A stretch of 64,000 nucleotides of DNA from UBA6107 sp964459385 (lineage in GTDB: Bacteria; Chloroflexota; Anaerolineae; Anaerolineales; Anaerolineaceae): the NCBI GenBank assembly GCA_964459385.1, contig CAYWLG010000007.1:124001-188000 (forward strand). The letters run 5' to 3'. The notes beneath the pieces were generated by a model. That model saw only the letters and a program-made list of their open reading frames with translations, ran no database searches and had not been told where the DNA came from. Position numbers and translations under genes: made by a program. Shown piece after piece: positions 1 to 8,131 of the stretch (positions within the stretch are counted from its first letter, which is position 1; every line of letters starts with the position of its first letter).

Positions 1-290
1 TGATCCGCCCCATCACGGTCAGCCCCTTCCCGCGCAAAGTGTTCGAAGAGCTTTGCGGCAAAGTGGACAACTTACTGGTAGTAGAGATGAGTTCCGGTCA
101 AATGCTGGAAGATGTGCTGCTGGCAACCAAGAACTGCCTGCCGGTGGAATTCTTTGGTCGTATGGGGGGGGTGGTGCCTTACCCAGATGAAGTGTTGGAA
201 GAGATCCGTCGCATGGCCAAAGGCAACATCAGCACCGAAGGGCATCCACGAGATCGCTGGCTGGCCCGTATGGCCGGGAAAGGTTTATAG
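1..290 (+). CDS. 2-oxoacid:ferredoxin oxidoreductase alpha subunit, C-terminal part
   Basis: This is the 3' end of a gene that begins before the window; the first complete codon is at position 3. About 95 residues remain. They include a VVEMSSGQ-type segment typical of the C-terminal domain of the alpha subunit of VorB/KorA/PorA enzymes, which oxidise 2-oxoacids to acyl-CoA with reduction of ferredoxin. The beta and gamma subunits follow directly (9-nt gaps), so the three form one operon. Pyruvate, 2-oxoglutarate and branched-chain 2-oxoacids cannot be told apart from this fragment. Confidence 0.85.
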   Translation, partial: IRPITVSPFPRKVFEELCGKVDNLLVVEMSSGQMLEDVLLATKNCLPVEFFGRMGGVVPYPDEVLEEIRRMAKGNISTEGHPRDRWLARMAGKGL

Positions 291-299
291 GAGTTGACC

Positions 300-1082
300 A
301 TGACCGATTTCGATCTTGAAAATGAAGTATTGGTATATGAACGGCCCGAATCGCTGGCCGAAGTTTCTACCCATTACTGTCCCGGCTGCACCCACGGTGT
401 GGCCCATCGTTTGATCGCAGAGGTGCTGGACGAGATGGGCCTGCGCGAAAAATCCATCGGTGTTGCTTCGGTGGGTTGCTCGGTTTTTTCGTATAACTAT
501 TTTGACTTTGACTTTGTGCAATCTCCGCATGGACGTGCCCCGGCTATGGCGACCGGCATCAAGCGTGTGCTGCCGGAGAAAACCGTCTTTACCTACCAGG
601 GCGATGGTGATCTGGCCTCAATTGGCATGGGAGAGATCACCCATGCGGCTGCCCGCGGCGAGAACATCACCGTGTTCTTTATCAACAACACCAACTACGG
701 CATGACCGGCGGCCAGATGGCCCCCACCACCTTGCCGGGCCAGGTGACCACCTCGTCACCACACGGGCGCGATGTAGAAACACAGGGCTACCCCATTCGT
801 ATGGCAGAGATGCTTTCCACCCTCGACGGTGCCAGTTATGTGGTGCGCCGCTCGCTGGGTGACGCCAAAAACATCCGCATGGCCAAAAAAGCTATTCGCA
901 TGGCCTTTGAAGTGCAGCAGCGCGGGCTTGGGTTCTCACTGATCGAGTTTCTCTCCATCTGTCCGACCAACTGGGGCATGACGCCCAATGCGGCCTTGCA
1001 GTGGCTCAACGATAAAATGGTGCCTTACTATCCTGTTGGCGATTACAAAGTGCATCCGGCCATCGCCGAGATCAAGCTATAG
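300..1082 (+). CDS. 2-oxoacid:ferredoxin oxidoreductase beta subunit (thiamine diphosphate binding)
   Basis: A 260-residue protein carrying the thiamine diphosphate-binding beta subunit. Near the N-terminus it has CPGCTHG, a cluster and cofactor region. The ThDP motif GDGDLASIGMGE lies around residues 100-112, followed by NNTNYGMTGGQ. The length matches beta subunits of VorA/KorB-type enzymes. I chose ATG 300 over an in-frame TTG at 294 because the Shine-Dalgarno GGAG at 290-293 lies 6 nt before the ATG but abuts the TTG. It works with the alpha subunit upstream and the gamma subunit 9 nt downstream. Confidence 0.88.
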   Translation: MTDFDLENEVLVYERPESLAEVSTHYCPGCTHGVAHRLIAEVLDEMGLREKSIGVASVGCSVFSYNYFDFDFVQSPHGRAPAMATGIKRVLPEKTVFTYQGDGDLASIGMGEITHAAARGENITVFFINNTNYGMTGGQMAPTTLPGQVTTSSPHGRDVETQGYPIRMAEMLSTLDGASYVVRRSLGDAKNIRMAKKAIRMAFEVQQRGLGFSLIEFLSICPTNWGMTPNAALQWLNDKMVPYYPVGDYKVHPAIAEIKL

Positions 1083-1091
1083 GAGACGCAC

Positions 1092-1628
1092 ATGCAGACA
1101 GAGATCATAATTGCTGGTTTCGGTGGACAGGGCGTGCTCTTTGGCGGTCAGTTGTTGACCTATGCCGCTATGGATGAAGGCAAAGAAGTGACCTGGATTC
1201 CCTCCTATGGGCCTGAGATGCGCGGTGGTACGGCCAACTGCACGGTGGTGATCTCGGATGAAGAGATCGGCAGCCCGTTTGTGCATATGCCGCAGGCGGT
1301 CATCGCCATGAACCGCCCTTCGCTGGATAAATATGAACCGCTGGTTCGTCCGGGCGGTGTGTTGGTGGTGAACTCATCGATGGTAGATCGACCTGTAGAA
1401 CGAACGGATATTCAGGTGGTGGAAGTGGACGCCAATGGACAGGCCGAAAAACTGGGCGATCAGCGCATGGCCAACATGATCTTGCTGGGGGCGTTACTTT
1501 CCAAGCTGCCGGTGCTGCCGGTGGAAGCGGTTGAGAAAGCGCTCAAAGATCACTTGCCTGCCCGCCATCAGCGGTTGCTCTCGCAGAACTACCAGGCACT
1601 GCGCGAAGGCGCCGGGTTCGACGTGTAA
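1092..1628 (+). CDS. 2-oxoacid:ferredoxin oxidoreductase gamma subunit
   Basis: A 178-residue gamma subunit. The N-terminal motif IIIAGFGGQGVLFGGQLL is diagnostic of the gamma/CoA-interacting domain, and PSYGPEMRGGTANC follows near residue 40, a signature of VorC/KorC/PorG proteins. Shine-Dalgarno AGGAG lies just before ATG 1092. It is the last gene of the operon; a hairpin terminator follows at 1639-1671. No separate ferredoxin-like delta subunit is seen here, so it would be encoded elsewhere or absent, as in four- versus three-subunit family members. Confidence 0.88.
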   Translation: MQTEIIIAGFGGQGVLFGGQLLTYAAMDEGKEVTWIPSYGPEMRGGTANCTVVISDEEIGSPFVHMPQAVIAMNRPSLDKYEPLVRPGGVLVVNSSMVDRPVERTDIQVVEVDANGQAEKLGDQRMANMILLGALLSKLPVLPVEAVEKALKDHLPARHQRLLSQNYQALREGAGFDV

Positions 1629-1638
1629 GAACAAACTG

Positions 1639-1671
1639 AAAGGGTCGGAGAGAAATCCCCGGCCCTTTTTT
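1639..1671 (+). terminator. Rho-independent terminator of the oxidoreductase operon
   Basis: A 10-bp stem (1639-1648 with 1659-1668, one G-T wobble) with a 10-nt loop runs into a T-run ending at 1671. It starts 10 nt after the gamma-subunit stop codon. Confidence 0.8.
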
Positions 1672-1718
1672 GGCCGATGCCATCGATCGGGGGTGACCTT
1701 TATCAGGCCGGGCATTGC

Positions 1719-1747
1719 TTGCATTCGAAAATAATTTATGATATGAT
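1719..1747 (+). promoter_or_regulatory. Predicted sigma70-type promoter of greA
   Basis: TTGCAT (1719-1724), a 17-nt spacer and TATGAT (1742-1747), between the upstream operon's terminator and greA. It predicts an RNA start near 1754 and a leader of about 140 nt that contains the hairpin at 1792-1819. Confidence 0.5.
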
Positions 1748-1791
1748 ATTTCCAGCGCCTGAGAAAACCTAACGTTTTCTCTTATTTAAAG

Positions 1792-1819
1792 GAAAATCCA
1801 TCCGTTCGGAGGGATTTTC
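1792..1819 (+). promoter_or_regulatory. Hairpin in the greA leader, terminator/attenuator-like
   Basis: GAAAATCC (1792-1799) pairs with GGATTTTC (1812-1819). Inside it TCC pairs with GGA around a GTTC loop. A T-rich stretch (GTTTCTTATT) follows. The hairpin sits between the predicted promoter and greA, so it could attenuate transcription; this is inferred from structure only. Confidence 0.45.
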
Positions 1820-1896
1820 GTTTCTTATTGGGAAGATTTGCGGTAGCAGGTCGGGGAGATCTCTGACCGTAAAATTCGTACCGGAAGGAAATAGAA

Positions 1897-2361
1897 ATGC
1901 CAACATCATTCCTGACTCGCGAAGGATTTCAGAAGCTGCAAGACGAGCTTGATTTCTTGCGTTCGCAAAAGCGCGAAGAGATTGCCAATCGCCTCCATGA
2001 AGCCATGGAGGGAGGTGAGTTGATCGAGAATGCAGAATACGAAGCAGCCAAAAATGAACAGGCTTTCGTTGAAGGCCGTATCAAAGAATTGGAAATCTTG
2101 CTTGCCACCTCTCGGATCATCGACGAAGCTCCTGAAACCGGAAGCATCCAGGTAGGTTCAACTGTCGTTGTGCAAGAAGAAGGCAGTAAAGAAAAAGAAG
2201 AATATGTGATCGTCGGTGCAGCCGAAGCCGACCCGGCCGAGGGAAAAATTTCCAACGAGTCGCCGCTTGGACGTGCCCTTTTAAACCATAAAGAGGGTGA
2301 TTCCGTTCAGGTGGACGCGCCGGCGGGTGCCTTCAAGGTAAAGGTGATCAAGGTAAGCTAA
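1897..2361 (+). CDS. greA: Transcription elongation factor GreA
   Basis: A 154-residue protein of standard GreA length. The N-terminal coiled coil carries the ENAEYEAAKNEQ segment, which in GreA holds the acidic tip residues that stimulate RNA-cleavage by RNA polymerase. The C-terminal FKBP-like domain has ISNESPLGRALL around residues 112-123. It rescues backtracked RNA polymerase by inducing cleavage of the transcript 3' end. Shine-Dalgarno AAGGAAA precedes ATG 1897. The gene has its own predicted promoter and leader hairpin and a strong terminator at 2422-2460, so it is probably monocistronic. Confidence 0.95.
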   Translation: MPTSFLTREGFQKLQDELDFLRSQKREEIANRLHEAMEGGELIENAEYEAAKNEQAFVEGRIKELEILLATSRIIDEAPETGSIQVGSTVVVQEEGSKEKEEYVIVGAAEADPAEGKISNESPLGRALLNHKEGDSVQVDAPAGAFKVKVIKVS

Positions 2362-2421
2362 TTCGCTTATCGGGGGTCACACCTTTGAAGTGCCCGGGTG
2401 ATCCAAACTCTGAAACAAGAG

Positions 2422-2460
2422 GCCTGCCCCCAAAACTCATCGGGGCAGGCTTTTATTTTT
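2422..2460 (+). terminator. Rho-independent terminator after greA
   Basis: A perfect 9-bp stem, GCCTGCCCC (2422-2430) with GGGGCAGGC (2442-2450), is followed by TTTTATTTTT. Confidence 0.92.
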
Positions 2461-2478
2461 GAAAAAGGAAAGTAAAAA

Positions 2479-3996
2479 ATGGAACTGTCTGATCTTGAAA
2501 AGATACGTTATGAAAAAATTCAAGCCATGCGCAGCGCAGGGATGGAACCTTACCCGACCCGCTCTGAAGTGACCGCCACCATTGCCGAGGCCACCAAGGA
2601 ATTTGAAGACGCCGAAAATGCCCCGGATGTAAAGGTGACTCGTGCCACCCTGGCTGGTCGCCTGCGCTCGATCCGTTTGATGGGTAAACTGGCCTTTGCA
2701 CATATCGAAGACGCCAGCGGCCGGATTCAGCTCTTTATGCGCGTCAATGAGCTGGGCGAAGAAAATATGGATCTTTTCAAGACACAGTATGATCTGGGTG
2801 ATTACATTCAGGCCAGCGGCGAGGTGACCCGTTCGCGTACCGGCGAGGTCAGCCTGCTGGTAGCTTCGTTCAAAATGCTTGCCAAAGCCATTACCCCCTT
2901 ACCGGCTGCCAAAGATGAAGTGGTGGATGGACAGGTGGTACGTCACGCCAGTTTGGCCGACCCAGAAACCCGTTACCGCCAGCGCTATGCTGATCTGGCC
3001 GTGAACGAAGAAGTGCGCAAGATCTTCCGCACACGGGCAGCCATTACCAACGCGCTACGCGATTACCTGAACGAGCGTGGCTTTCTTGAAGTGGAAACAC
3101 CCATTTTGCAGCCGATCTACGGTGGCGCGGCCGCTAAACCCTTCGTTACGCACCACAACCAATTAAAACAGGACCTTTACCTGCGTATCTCTTTTGAGCT
3201 TTACCTCAAACGTCTGGTGGTGGGCGGTTTTGATCGTGTTTATGAGATCGGGCGTGATTTTCGCAATGAGGGTGTTTCTTACAAACATAACCCTGAATTT
3301 ACCCAACTTGAGTTTTACTGGGCCTACGCCGATTATCTCAAAGTAATGGAATTGACCGAGAACATGATCGCATATGTGTGCGATCAGGCCCTTGACACCC
3401 GCAAGGTGATGTTTGATGGCAAAGAGATCGATTTCAATCCCCCCTGGCAGCGCGTGGATCTACGCGAAGGGCTTATCAAGGCAACTGGGATCGATATCAA
3501 TGCTTACCCGACCGCTGAATCGCTCGCCAAGATCATGCTCGAAAAAGGGATGAAATTCAACCCGACCGTGGCGCGCGGCAAGCTCATTGATCATTTGTTG
3601 GGCGAATATCTTGAACCAACCTTCATTCAGCCCACCTTCCTTTATGATTACCCGCGCGATATCTCGCCGCTGGCCAAGAATAAACCTGGCGATCCGAGTA
3701 CCGTGGAACGCTTCGAAGGGTTTGTGGGAGGCATGGAGTTGTGCAACGCCTTCTCCGAATTAAACGACCCGATCGAGCAGGAAACACGCTTCCTTGAAAT
3801 GGGCCGCGAATATAAGGCGGACGATGAAGAACGCCACCCAATGGATGAGGATTACCTGCAGGCCATGTCTTACGGTATGCCGCCGCAGGGAGGCTTTGGC
3901 ATGGGCATTGATCGCCTCACCATGCTGCTGACCAATCAGCGCACCATCCGCGAAGTGATTCTCTTTCCGCACTTGCGTAAAACAGACGAAGAATAG
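2479..3996 (+). CDS. lysS: Lysyl-tRNA synthetase, class II
   Basis: A 505-residue class IIb lysyl-tRNA synthetase, charging tRNA-Lys with lysine in the cytoplasm. It has an N-terminal OB-fold anticodon-binding domain (roughly residues 50-150). The catalytic domain includes motif 2 (FRNEGVSYKHNPEFTQLEFY region) and motif 3 (GMGIDRLTMLL near the C-terminus, followed by REVILFPHLR). The length is normal for bacterial LysS. Shine-Dalgarno AAAGGAAAG lies 7 nt before ATG 2479. It has a terminator on each side, so it is probably transcribed alone. Confidence 0.97.
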   Translation: MELSDLEKIRYEKIQAMRSAGMEPYPTRSEVTATIAEATKEFEDAENAPDVKVTRATLAGRLRSIRLMGKLAFAHIEDASGRIQLFMRVNELGEENMDLFKTQYDLGDYIQASGEVTRSRTGEVSLLVASFKMLAKAITPLPAAKDEVVDGQVVRHASLADPETRYRQRYADLAVNEEVRKIFRTRAAITNALRDYLNERGFLEVETPILQPIYGGAAAKPFVTHHNQLKQDLYLRISFELYLKRLVVGGFDRVYEIGRDFRNEGVSYKHNPEFTQLEFYWAYADYLKVMELTENMIAYVCDQALDTRKVMFDGKEIDFNPPWQRVDLREGLIKATGIDINAYPTAESLAKIMLEKGMKFNPTVARGKLIDHLLGEYLEPTFIQPTFLYDYPRDISPLAKNKPGDPSTVERFEGFVGGMELCNAFSELNDPIEQETRFLEMGREYKADDEERHPMDEDYLQAMSYGMPPQGGFGMGIDRLTMLLTNQRTIREVILFPHLRKTDEE

Positions 3997-4000
3997 TAAA

Positions 4001-4033
4001 AATTGACCTCCCAATTTGGGAGGTCAATTTTTT
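4001..4033. terminator. Bidirectional terminator between lysS and the kinase gene
   Basis: A 12-bp perfect stem (4001-4012 with 4018-4029), with A-run and T-run flanks on both sides. It sits between the convergent ends of lysS and the kinase gene and would serve both. Confidence 0.9.
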
Positions 4034-4035
4034 GT

Positions 4036-6117
4036 CTACTGGGGTGTGGCGGGCTGCCAGGCGGGGTCTTTATCCAGACCGGGATGGTTGCTCAGATCGG
4101 TCACATTTTGACCACTGGCATCCATGATGTAGATCTCGGCGTTCTCGTCTCGCTCAGAAGTGAAAACGATCCACTGCGCATCGGGCGACCAACTGGCTGC
4201 ATAATCGTGGCCGGAATCGGTTAATTGGGTGGAGGTGCGGCCGCGATCTTTCACGGGTGCGCTGAAAATATTTTGTCCTTCGCTGCTCACCTGAGTGTAG
4301 ATCAACATTTGTCCGTCCTGGCTGAGCTGTGCGTCAAGCACATTGCCCAGACGGCCGTTATCTGACGAGACGTCGAATTTCTTTTGATCGACATATAGGC
4401 TCCAGCGGTCGCGCATGGAAAGGATCTGGTGGCCGTTGTAATCGAGGGTGTAGTAGAGGTAATCGTCATTGGGCGTCCAGGTCGGGTAAAGCTCACCAAA
4501 TCGTTCACTGATGCGGCGCTGTTCGAAGCCTTCTGAATTCATCAAGAAGAGCTGTGGAATGTTATCTTCACGGTAATAACTGGTAAACGCGATCAGCTTG
4601 CCCGTCGGCGACCAGGCCGGGTCCACATCGTCGCCGGCACGTTTGGTGAGATCCACCGGTTCGGCACCTCCGCGGGTCATATCCAGCACCCATATATCTT
4701 TGGCAAAGGGGGTACCGTTTTTGGCAAAATCAGAGCTGACGCCGACGAAAAGCAATTTTGTGCCGTCAGGCGACCAGGCCGGTTGTGATTTTTCTCCCGG
4801 CGTGAAGGTAAGTTGTTCAACGTTTGTGGCTGTCAATTTGCCATCGGCATCTTGTGCCACGGTCATCAACCACACCTGATTAATGCCATCTCCCTGACGA
4901 TTGCTGATGAAAGCGATTTTGCCTCCATGTCCGATCGTAGTGGCAGCGGCCTCGGTAACCTCAGGGGTGGCTGTAGCGGCCAGTGTGGCAGTAGCCAACG
5001 CTTGCGAGGTAAAGGTAGGCACCAGTTCTTGGGTGGCAGCCAGGGTAGGCGCTTCGGTTGGCAGTATCTCGGCCGTTGCAGTGGGGCGGGCTGGGCTGAG
5101 AAACGCCAGTGGGGCGATCATTCCGAAGGTGGTAAGTGCATAGTATCCGCCCACAATGATGCCAAGAACGATGACCAGCGCCAGAATTGTTCCAAATGCG
5201 CCCCGTTTTCGAGCCGGTTTTTCGGCCTTGGTTTGAACGGGTGCAGGGGGCAGAATGGGTGGGTAATGACTTGCCATCACGGTTTTTTGGTCACCTTGGG
5301 CGATCTGCGTCTGCTGGGGATTGGTAAGTGCGGTTAAGAAGTCGGCAATGGAGGGAAAGCGATCTTCGGGTTTGATGGCCAGAGCCCGGCTGATGGCTTC
5401 TGAGACGTGCAGGGGCACGCTGGTCACAGCCATATTGAGGGGAGTGAAGAGAGCGGCTCCCATCATGCGCTGCGCCGCATCCACTGGCGGTTTGCCTGAG
5501 AACAAGTAGTAAATGGTCGCTGCCAGGCTGTATTGATCTGAATAAGGGCCGGTACGCAAGCCACTGATCTGTTCAGGGGGGGCAAAGCCAGGCGAAAAGG
5601 CCCAGGCGCCGGTTTGGGTTTCTTGCGAAGGATCGCCGGTTTTGGCAATGCCAAAATCGACCAGCAGCACGTCGCCATTGGGAGTTAATTTGATATTGGC
5701 GGGTTTAATATCACGGTGAAAAATGGGCGGTTTGCGATTGTGCAAATAGGTCAGGGCATTGCCCAATTCGACCGCCCACTTGATGATCAGCTCAGGGTTG
5801 AGCTTGTCTTTGCGCTCGACAATGGTCTTCAGGTCGTCGCCGGGAATGTAGTCCATTACCAGGTACTGGCTATCATTCTCAGTGAAGTAGTCAATCACGC
5901 GCGGCAGGTTGGGGTGTTTGAGACCAGCCAAAAGACGCGCTTCACGGATGAATTGTGCCGAGGTAGATTCATTTAAATTGTGGTTGATCTTAATGGCTAC
6001 CTGGGTATCGAGTGATTCATCCTGAGCCAGGTAGACTTCTCCCATGCCGCCAACGCCCAATTGCTTGATGAGTTTATAACGATCTTTCAGCACTAATCCG
6101 ATTTCGATCTTTTGCAT
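4036..6117 (-). CDS. Membrane Ser/Thr protein kinase with C-terminal TolB-like beta-propeller
   Basis: A 693-residue PknB-type kinase. The Gly-rich loop GVGGMGEV is at about 21-28, the catalytic Lys in VAIKIN at about 43, HRDIKPANIKL at about 134-144, DFGIAK at about 154-159 and APPEQ shortly after, so all catalytic residues are present. A single membrane helix follows at about 308-328, then a Thr/Pro/Ala-rich linker. The outer part has five or more PD40/TolB-like repeats (such as PAWSPDGTKLLF), forming a beta-propeller. The layout implies an external ligand controlling a cytoplasmic kinase; target and ligand are unknown. The start is Met 6117, because GAAAGGG lies at the right distance; an upstream ATG (6135) is less well served. 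No phosphatase gene is nearby. Confidence 0.9.
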   Translation of the reverse strand: MQKIEIGLVLKDRYKLIKQLGVGGMGEVYLAQDESLDTQVAIKINHNLNESTSAQFIREARLLAGLKHPNLPRVIDYFTENDSQYLVMDYIPGDDLKTIVERKDKLNPELIIKWAVELGNALTYLHNRKPPIFHRDIKPANIKLTPNGDVLLVDFGIAKTGDPSQETQTGAWAFSPGFAPPEQISGLRTGPYSDQYSLAATIYYLFSGKPPVDAAQRMMGAALFTPLNMAVTSVPLHVSEAISRALAIKPEDRFPSIADFLTALTNPQQTQIAQGDQKTVMASHYPPILPPAPVQTKAEKPARKRGAFGTILALVIVLGIIVGGYYALTTFGMIAPLAFLSPARPTATAEILPTEAPTLAATQELVPTFTSQALATATLAATATPEVTEAAATTIGHGGKIAFISNRQGDGINQVWLMTVAQDADGKLTATNVEQLTFTPGEKSQPAWSPDGTKLLFVGVSSDFAKNGTPFAKDIWVLDMTRGGAEPVDLTKRAGDDVDPAWSPTGKLIAFTSYYREDNIPQLFLMNSEGFEQRRISERFGELYPTWTPNDDYLYYTLDYNGHQILSMRDRWSLYVDQKKFDVSSDNGRLGNVLDAQLSQDGQMLIYTQVSSEGQNIFSAPVKDRGRTSTQLTDSGHDYAASWSPDAQWIVFTSERDENAEIYIMDASGQNVTDLSNHPGLDKDPAWQPATPQ

Positions 6118-6149
6118 AGCAACCCTTTCAATCATTCATCAATTCCTTA

Positions 6150-6179
6150 ATCATACACAAAAACCTGAAAAATATTCAA
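6150..6179 (-). promoter_or_regulatory. Predicted promoter of the kinase gene
   Basis: On the minus strand TTGAAT (6174-6179), an 18-nt spacer, then TATGAT (6150-6155). The -10 lies 32 nt before the chosen start codon. Confidence 0.5.
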
Positions 6180-6236
6180 ATTAAATTGATTAGAGAATAG
6201 TCATTTATAATAATCTCAGGGATAATCATAAAGATC

Positions 6237-7880
6237 ATGTCAAAAAGCCAAAAAAAGGTATTGTATGTTTGCAGCATGTTGGGGCTGCTGATCGCAATTG
6301 CTTTTATTTTTCCAAATTTTGTCGGTGCCAAAAATACCGAAATGCTAAATGTTTTTGAGCCGGACGAATACGCTCAATACCCTTATGTTCTTCACATGCT
6401 TACGCCCGGGCAAACGTTCTTTCAAAGCATTCACAATTTTGCCGTTTATCAACATTATTATTACGGATATCCGTTCTATTTCTTCTCAGCGCTGGTCTTG
6501 ATCCCGGTTAAACTGATCTTGGGAGCTAATTGGACAGCAGCTACCGCATTGATCGTCATGATCTTGCGTGAATTCATCAATGTGCTGCCGATGTTGCTCT
6601 CGCTCTTGCTGTTGGTGGGAATGCAAACGAAATTCACCTCTTACTGGAAGAGCATTGGTTTGTTTCTTTTGTTGGCACTCGTCCCGGCCGTGATCGGCAA
6701 TAATTTCTGGTGGCACCCCGACAGCTTGCTCATGCTTTCCTGTGTGCTCACGCTGTTCTTTTTGAACAAAGATGATCTGCGGTTCGGGAAGAATTTTTAC
6801 TTCTCGGCCATCGCCTGCGGCTTCGCCATTGGCGCTAAAGTGCTGGGGGTGTTGTTCGTTGGCATGTACATCGTTTATTTGGTCTATGGACTGGCCCAGA
6901 AACGCCTCACCGTTTGGAGCGCCTTAAAAAAAGCAACCCTTTTTCTTGGGGTGATGCTTGCCACAGTGGTGGTGACAAATCCGCTACTTTTGCTGCCCCA
7001 GGAACGGGCCGAAATTATTGCTGTGTTTAAGTCGAATTACCTTGAAAATGCACAGGGGTTCTGGATTCAGGGTGGCGGATTGGCTGCCAACTGGCAAACT
7101 TTCTCTTCATACATCAGTCAATTCTATGGCGGCTGGGTTTTGATGGGTGGTGCATTTGCATTCTCAGTGGCGGCTTTATTTCGATCAAAGACTCGTGTAA
7201 TGGCTATGACAGCGCTGAGCTGGATGGCCGTTTATGTTGGTTACTTCCTGTTTTTGGCCTCCACTTTACGGCCGCACTATTTCTTACCTGTAATACTGCC
7301 GCTGATCGCATTCCTGGCCTTTCCTTTTTCTGATGAGGCCTGGCCCTGGCCGAAATTTCAACGCGTCATTCAGATCTTGACGGCGGGGCTGGGCGTGTTC
7401 ATGTTAGCATCGCTGATGATCAGCGGGGTCAATTCTTATCGTTCACAATTGCACAAAGAAGAAACTTCAGCCAGCCTGGCCTTCTTTGGGGCTGTAGAGC
7501 ATGAATATTTGCAGCAATTGCCCGAAACGGAGCCCTTCTCCTTCTATCGAGACTGGCGGGCTTATGTTGCCCCCCAACAGAACTGGTCCATCTCAATGAC
7601 ATGGAACCTGATGGACTACGACACATTGGCTGAGACGAACCCAGATTTTCTGTTCCTCGAAGCTGAAAACATCAATTATTTTTCGGATCAGGCAAAGCTT
7701 TCCGTTGCGTTGGATGAATCTGTAATGAAACGTAAGTACGCTTTTTATCTGGATGCCAAAGAAAATTCGATCTCTGGGTATGAGCTTTTGGCTGAAGGTA
7801 CCTTTGGCAAAGCATTTGTGCGTGACGATGTGGCGGCGCAGTATTTTGGCGAAATGCCCATCCCGTTGGAAGTGAAGTAG
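6237..7880 (+). CDS. Polytopic membrane protein, GT39/ArnT-like (GT-C) glycosyltransferase-like
   Basis: A 547-residue protein with about ten hydrophobic segments and a hydrophilic C-terminal domain of about 130 residues. The first outer loop has FEPDEYAQYPYV. An acidic pair at this place is typical of GT-C glycosyltransferases (PMT/ArnT/GT39), which use lipid-linked sugar donors on the outer face of the membrane. This assignment rests on topology and that loop only. No good Shine-Dalgarno is visible before ATG 6237. The gene is monocistronic and somewhat AT-richer than its neighbours. The acceptor cannot be stated. Confidence 0.6.
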   Translation: MSKSQKKVLYVCSMLGLLIAIAFIFPNFVGAKNTEMLNVFEPDEYAQYPYVLHMLTPGQTFFQSIHNFAVYQHYYYGYPFYFFSALVLIPVKLILGANWTAATALIVMILREFINVLPMLLSLLLLVGMQTKFTSYWKSIGLFLLLALVPAVIGNNFWWHPDSLLMLSCVLTLFFLNKDDLRFGKNFYFSAIACGFAIGAKVLGVLFVGMYIVYLVYGLAQKRLTVWSALKKATLFLGVMLATVVVTNPLLLLPQERAEIIAVFKSNYLENAQGFWIQGGGLAANWQTFSSYISQFYGGWVLMGGAFAFSVAALFRSKTRVMAMTALSWMAVYVGYFLFLASTLRPHYFLPVILPLIAFLAFPFSDEAWPWPKFQRVIQILTAGLGVFMLASLMISGVNSYRSQLHKEETSASLAFFGAVEHEYLQQLPETEPFSFYRDWRAYVAPQQNWSISMTWNLMDYDTLAETNPDFLFLEAENINYFSDQAKLSVALDESVMKRKYAFYLDAKENSISGYELLAEGTFGKAFVRDDVAAQYFGEMPIPLEVK

Positions 7881-8131
7881 GGATTAGCCGGGTTCTGCAT
7901 TAAGTGACCCATTAAACCGTAGTGGGAAAGAATTTGCTGATAGGGAGTGAACTGACTCCTGAACCTCAAGCAAAGGGAATTGTGATCAATCCCGCAAAAA
8001 AAAGCGAAACAACTTTGCTGGATGGGTATAAACTATTGATATTGGGATACAACCTGTTGATACACAGAGTTACAAATTCAAACACATTATCAGGCTGCCG
8101 ATTTGCCTGAAAATCGGAGGAAGGGATCACA
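7881..8131 (+). other. Intergenic region upstream of the secreted-protein gene
   Basis: No convincing gene. The stretch is AT-rich and probably holds the promoter of the 8132 gene (TTGATA-like motifs near 8037 and 8057) but no hexamer pair is clear enough to call. Its last part forms the hairpin listed at 8098-8117. Confidence 0.4.
8098..8117 (+). promoter_or_regulatory. Hairpin overlapping the ribosome-binding site of the 8132 gene
   Basis: CCGATTT (8098-8104) pairs perfectly with AAATCGG (8111-8117) around GCCTGA. The last two G residues belong to the Shine-Dalgarno GGAGGAAGG (8116-8124), so the fold could partly hide the ribosome-binding site. Confidence 0.45.

Noticed and set aside
6186..6211. 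Promoter of the GT-C-like gene (TTGATT and TATAAT)
   Set aside because: The spacing is only 14 nt; left unlisted as too weak.
7922..8110. 62-codon frame upstream of the secreted-protein gene
   Set aside because: No ribosome-binding site; it ends in the leader of the next gene and has no protein-like composition.
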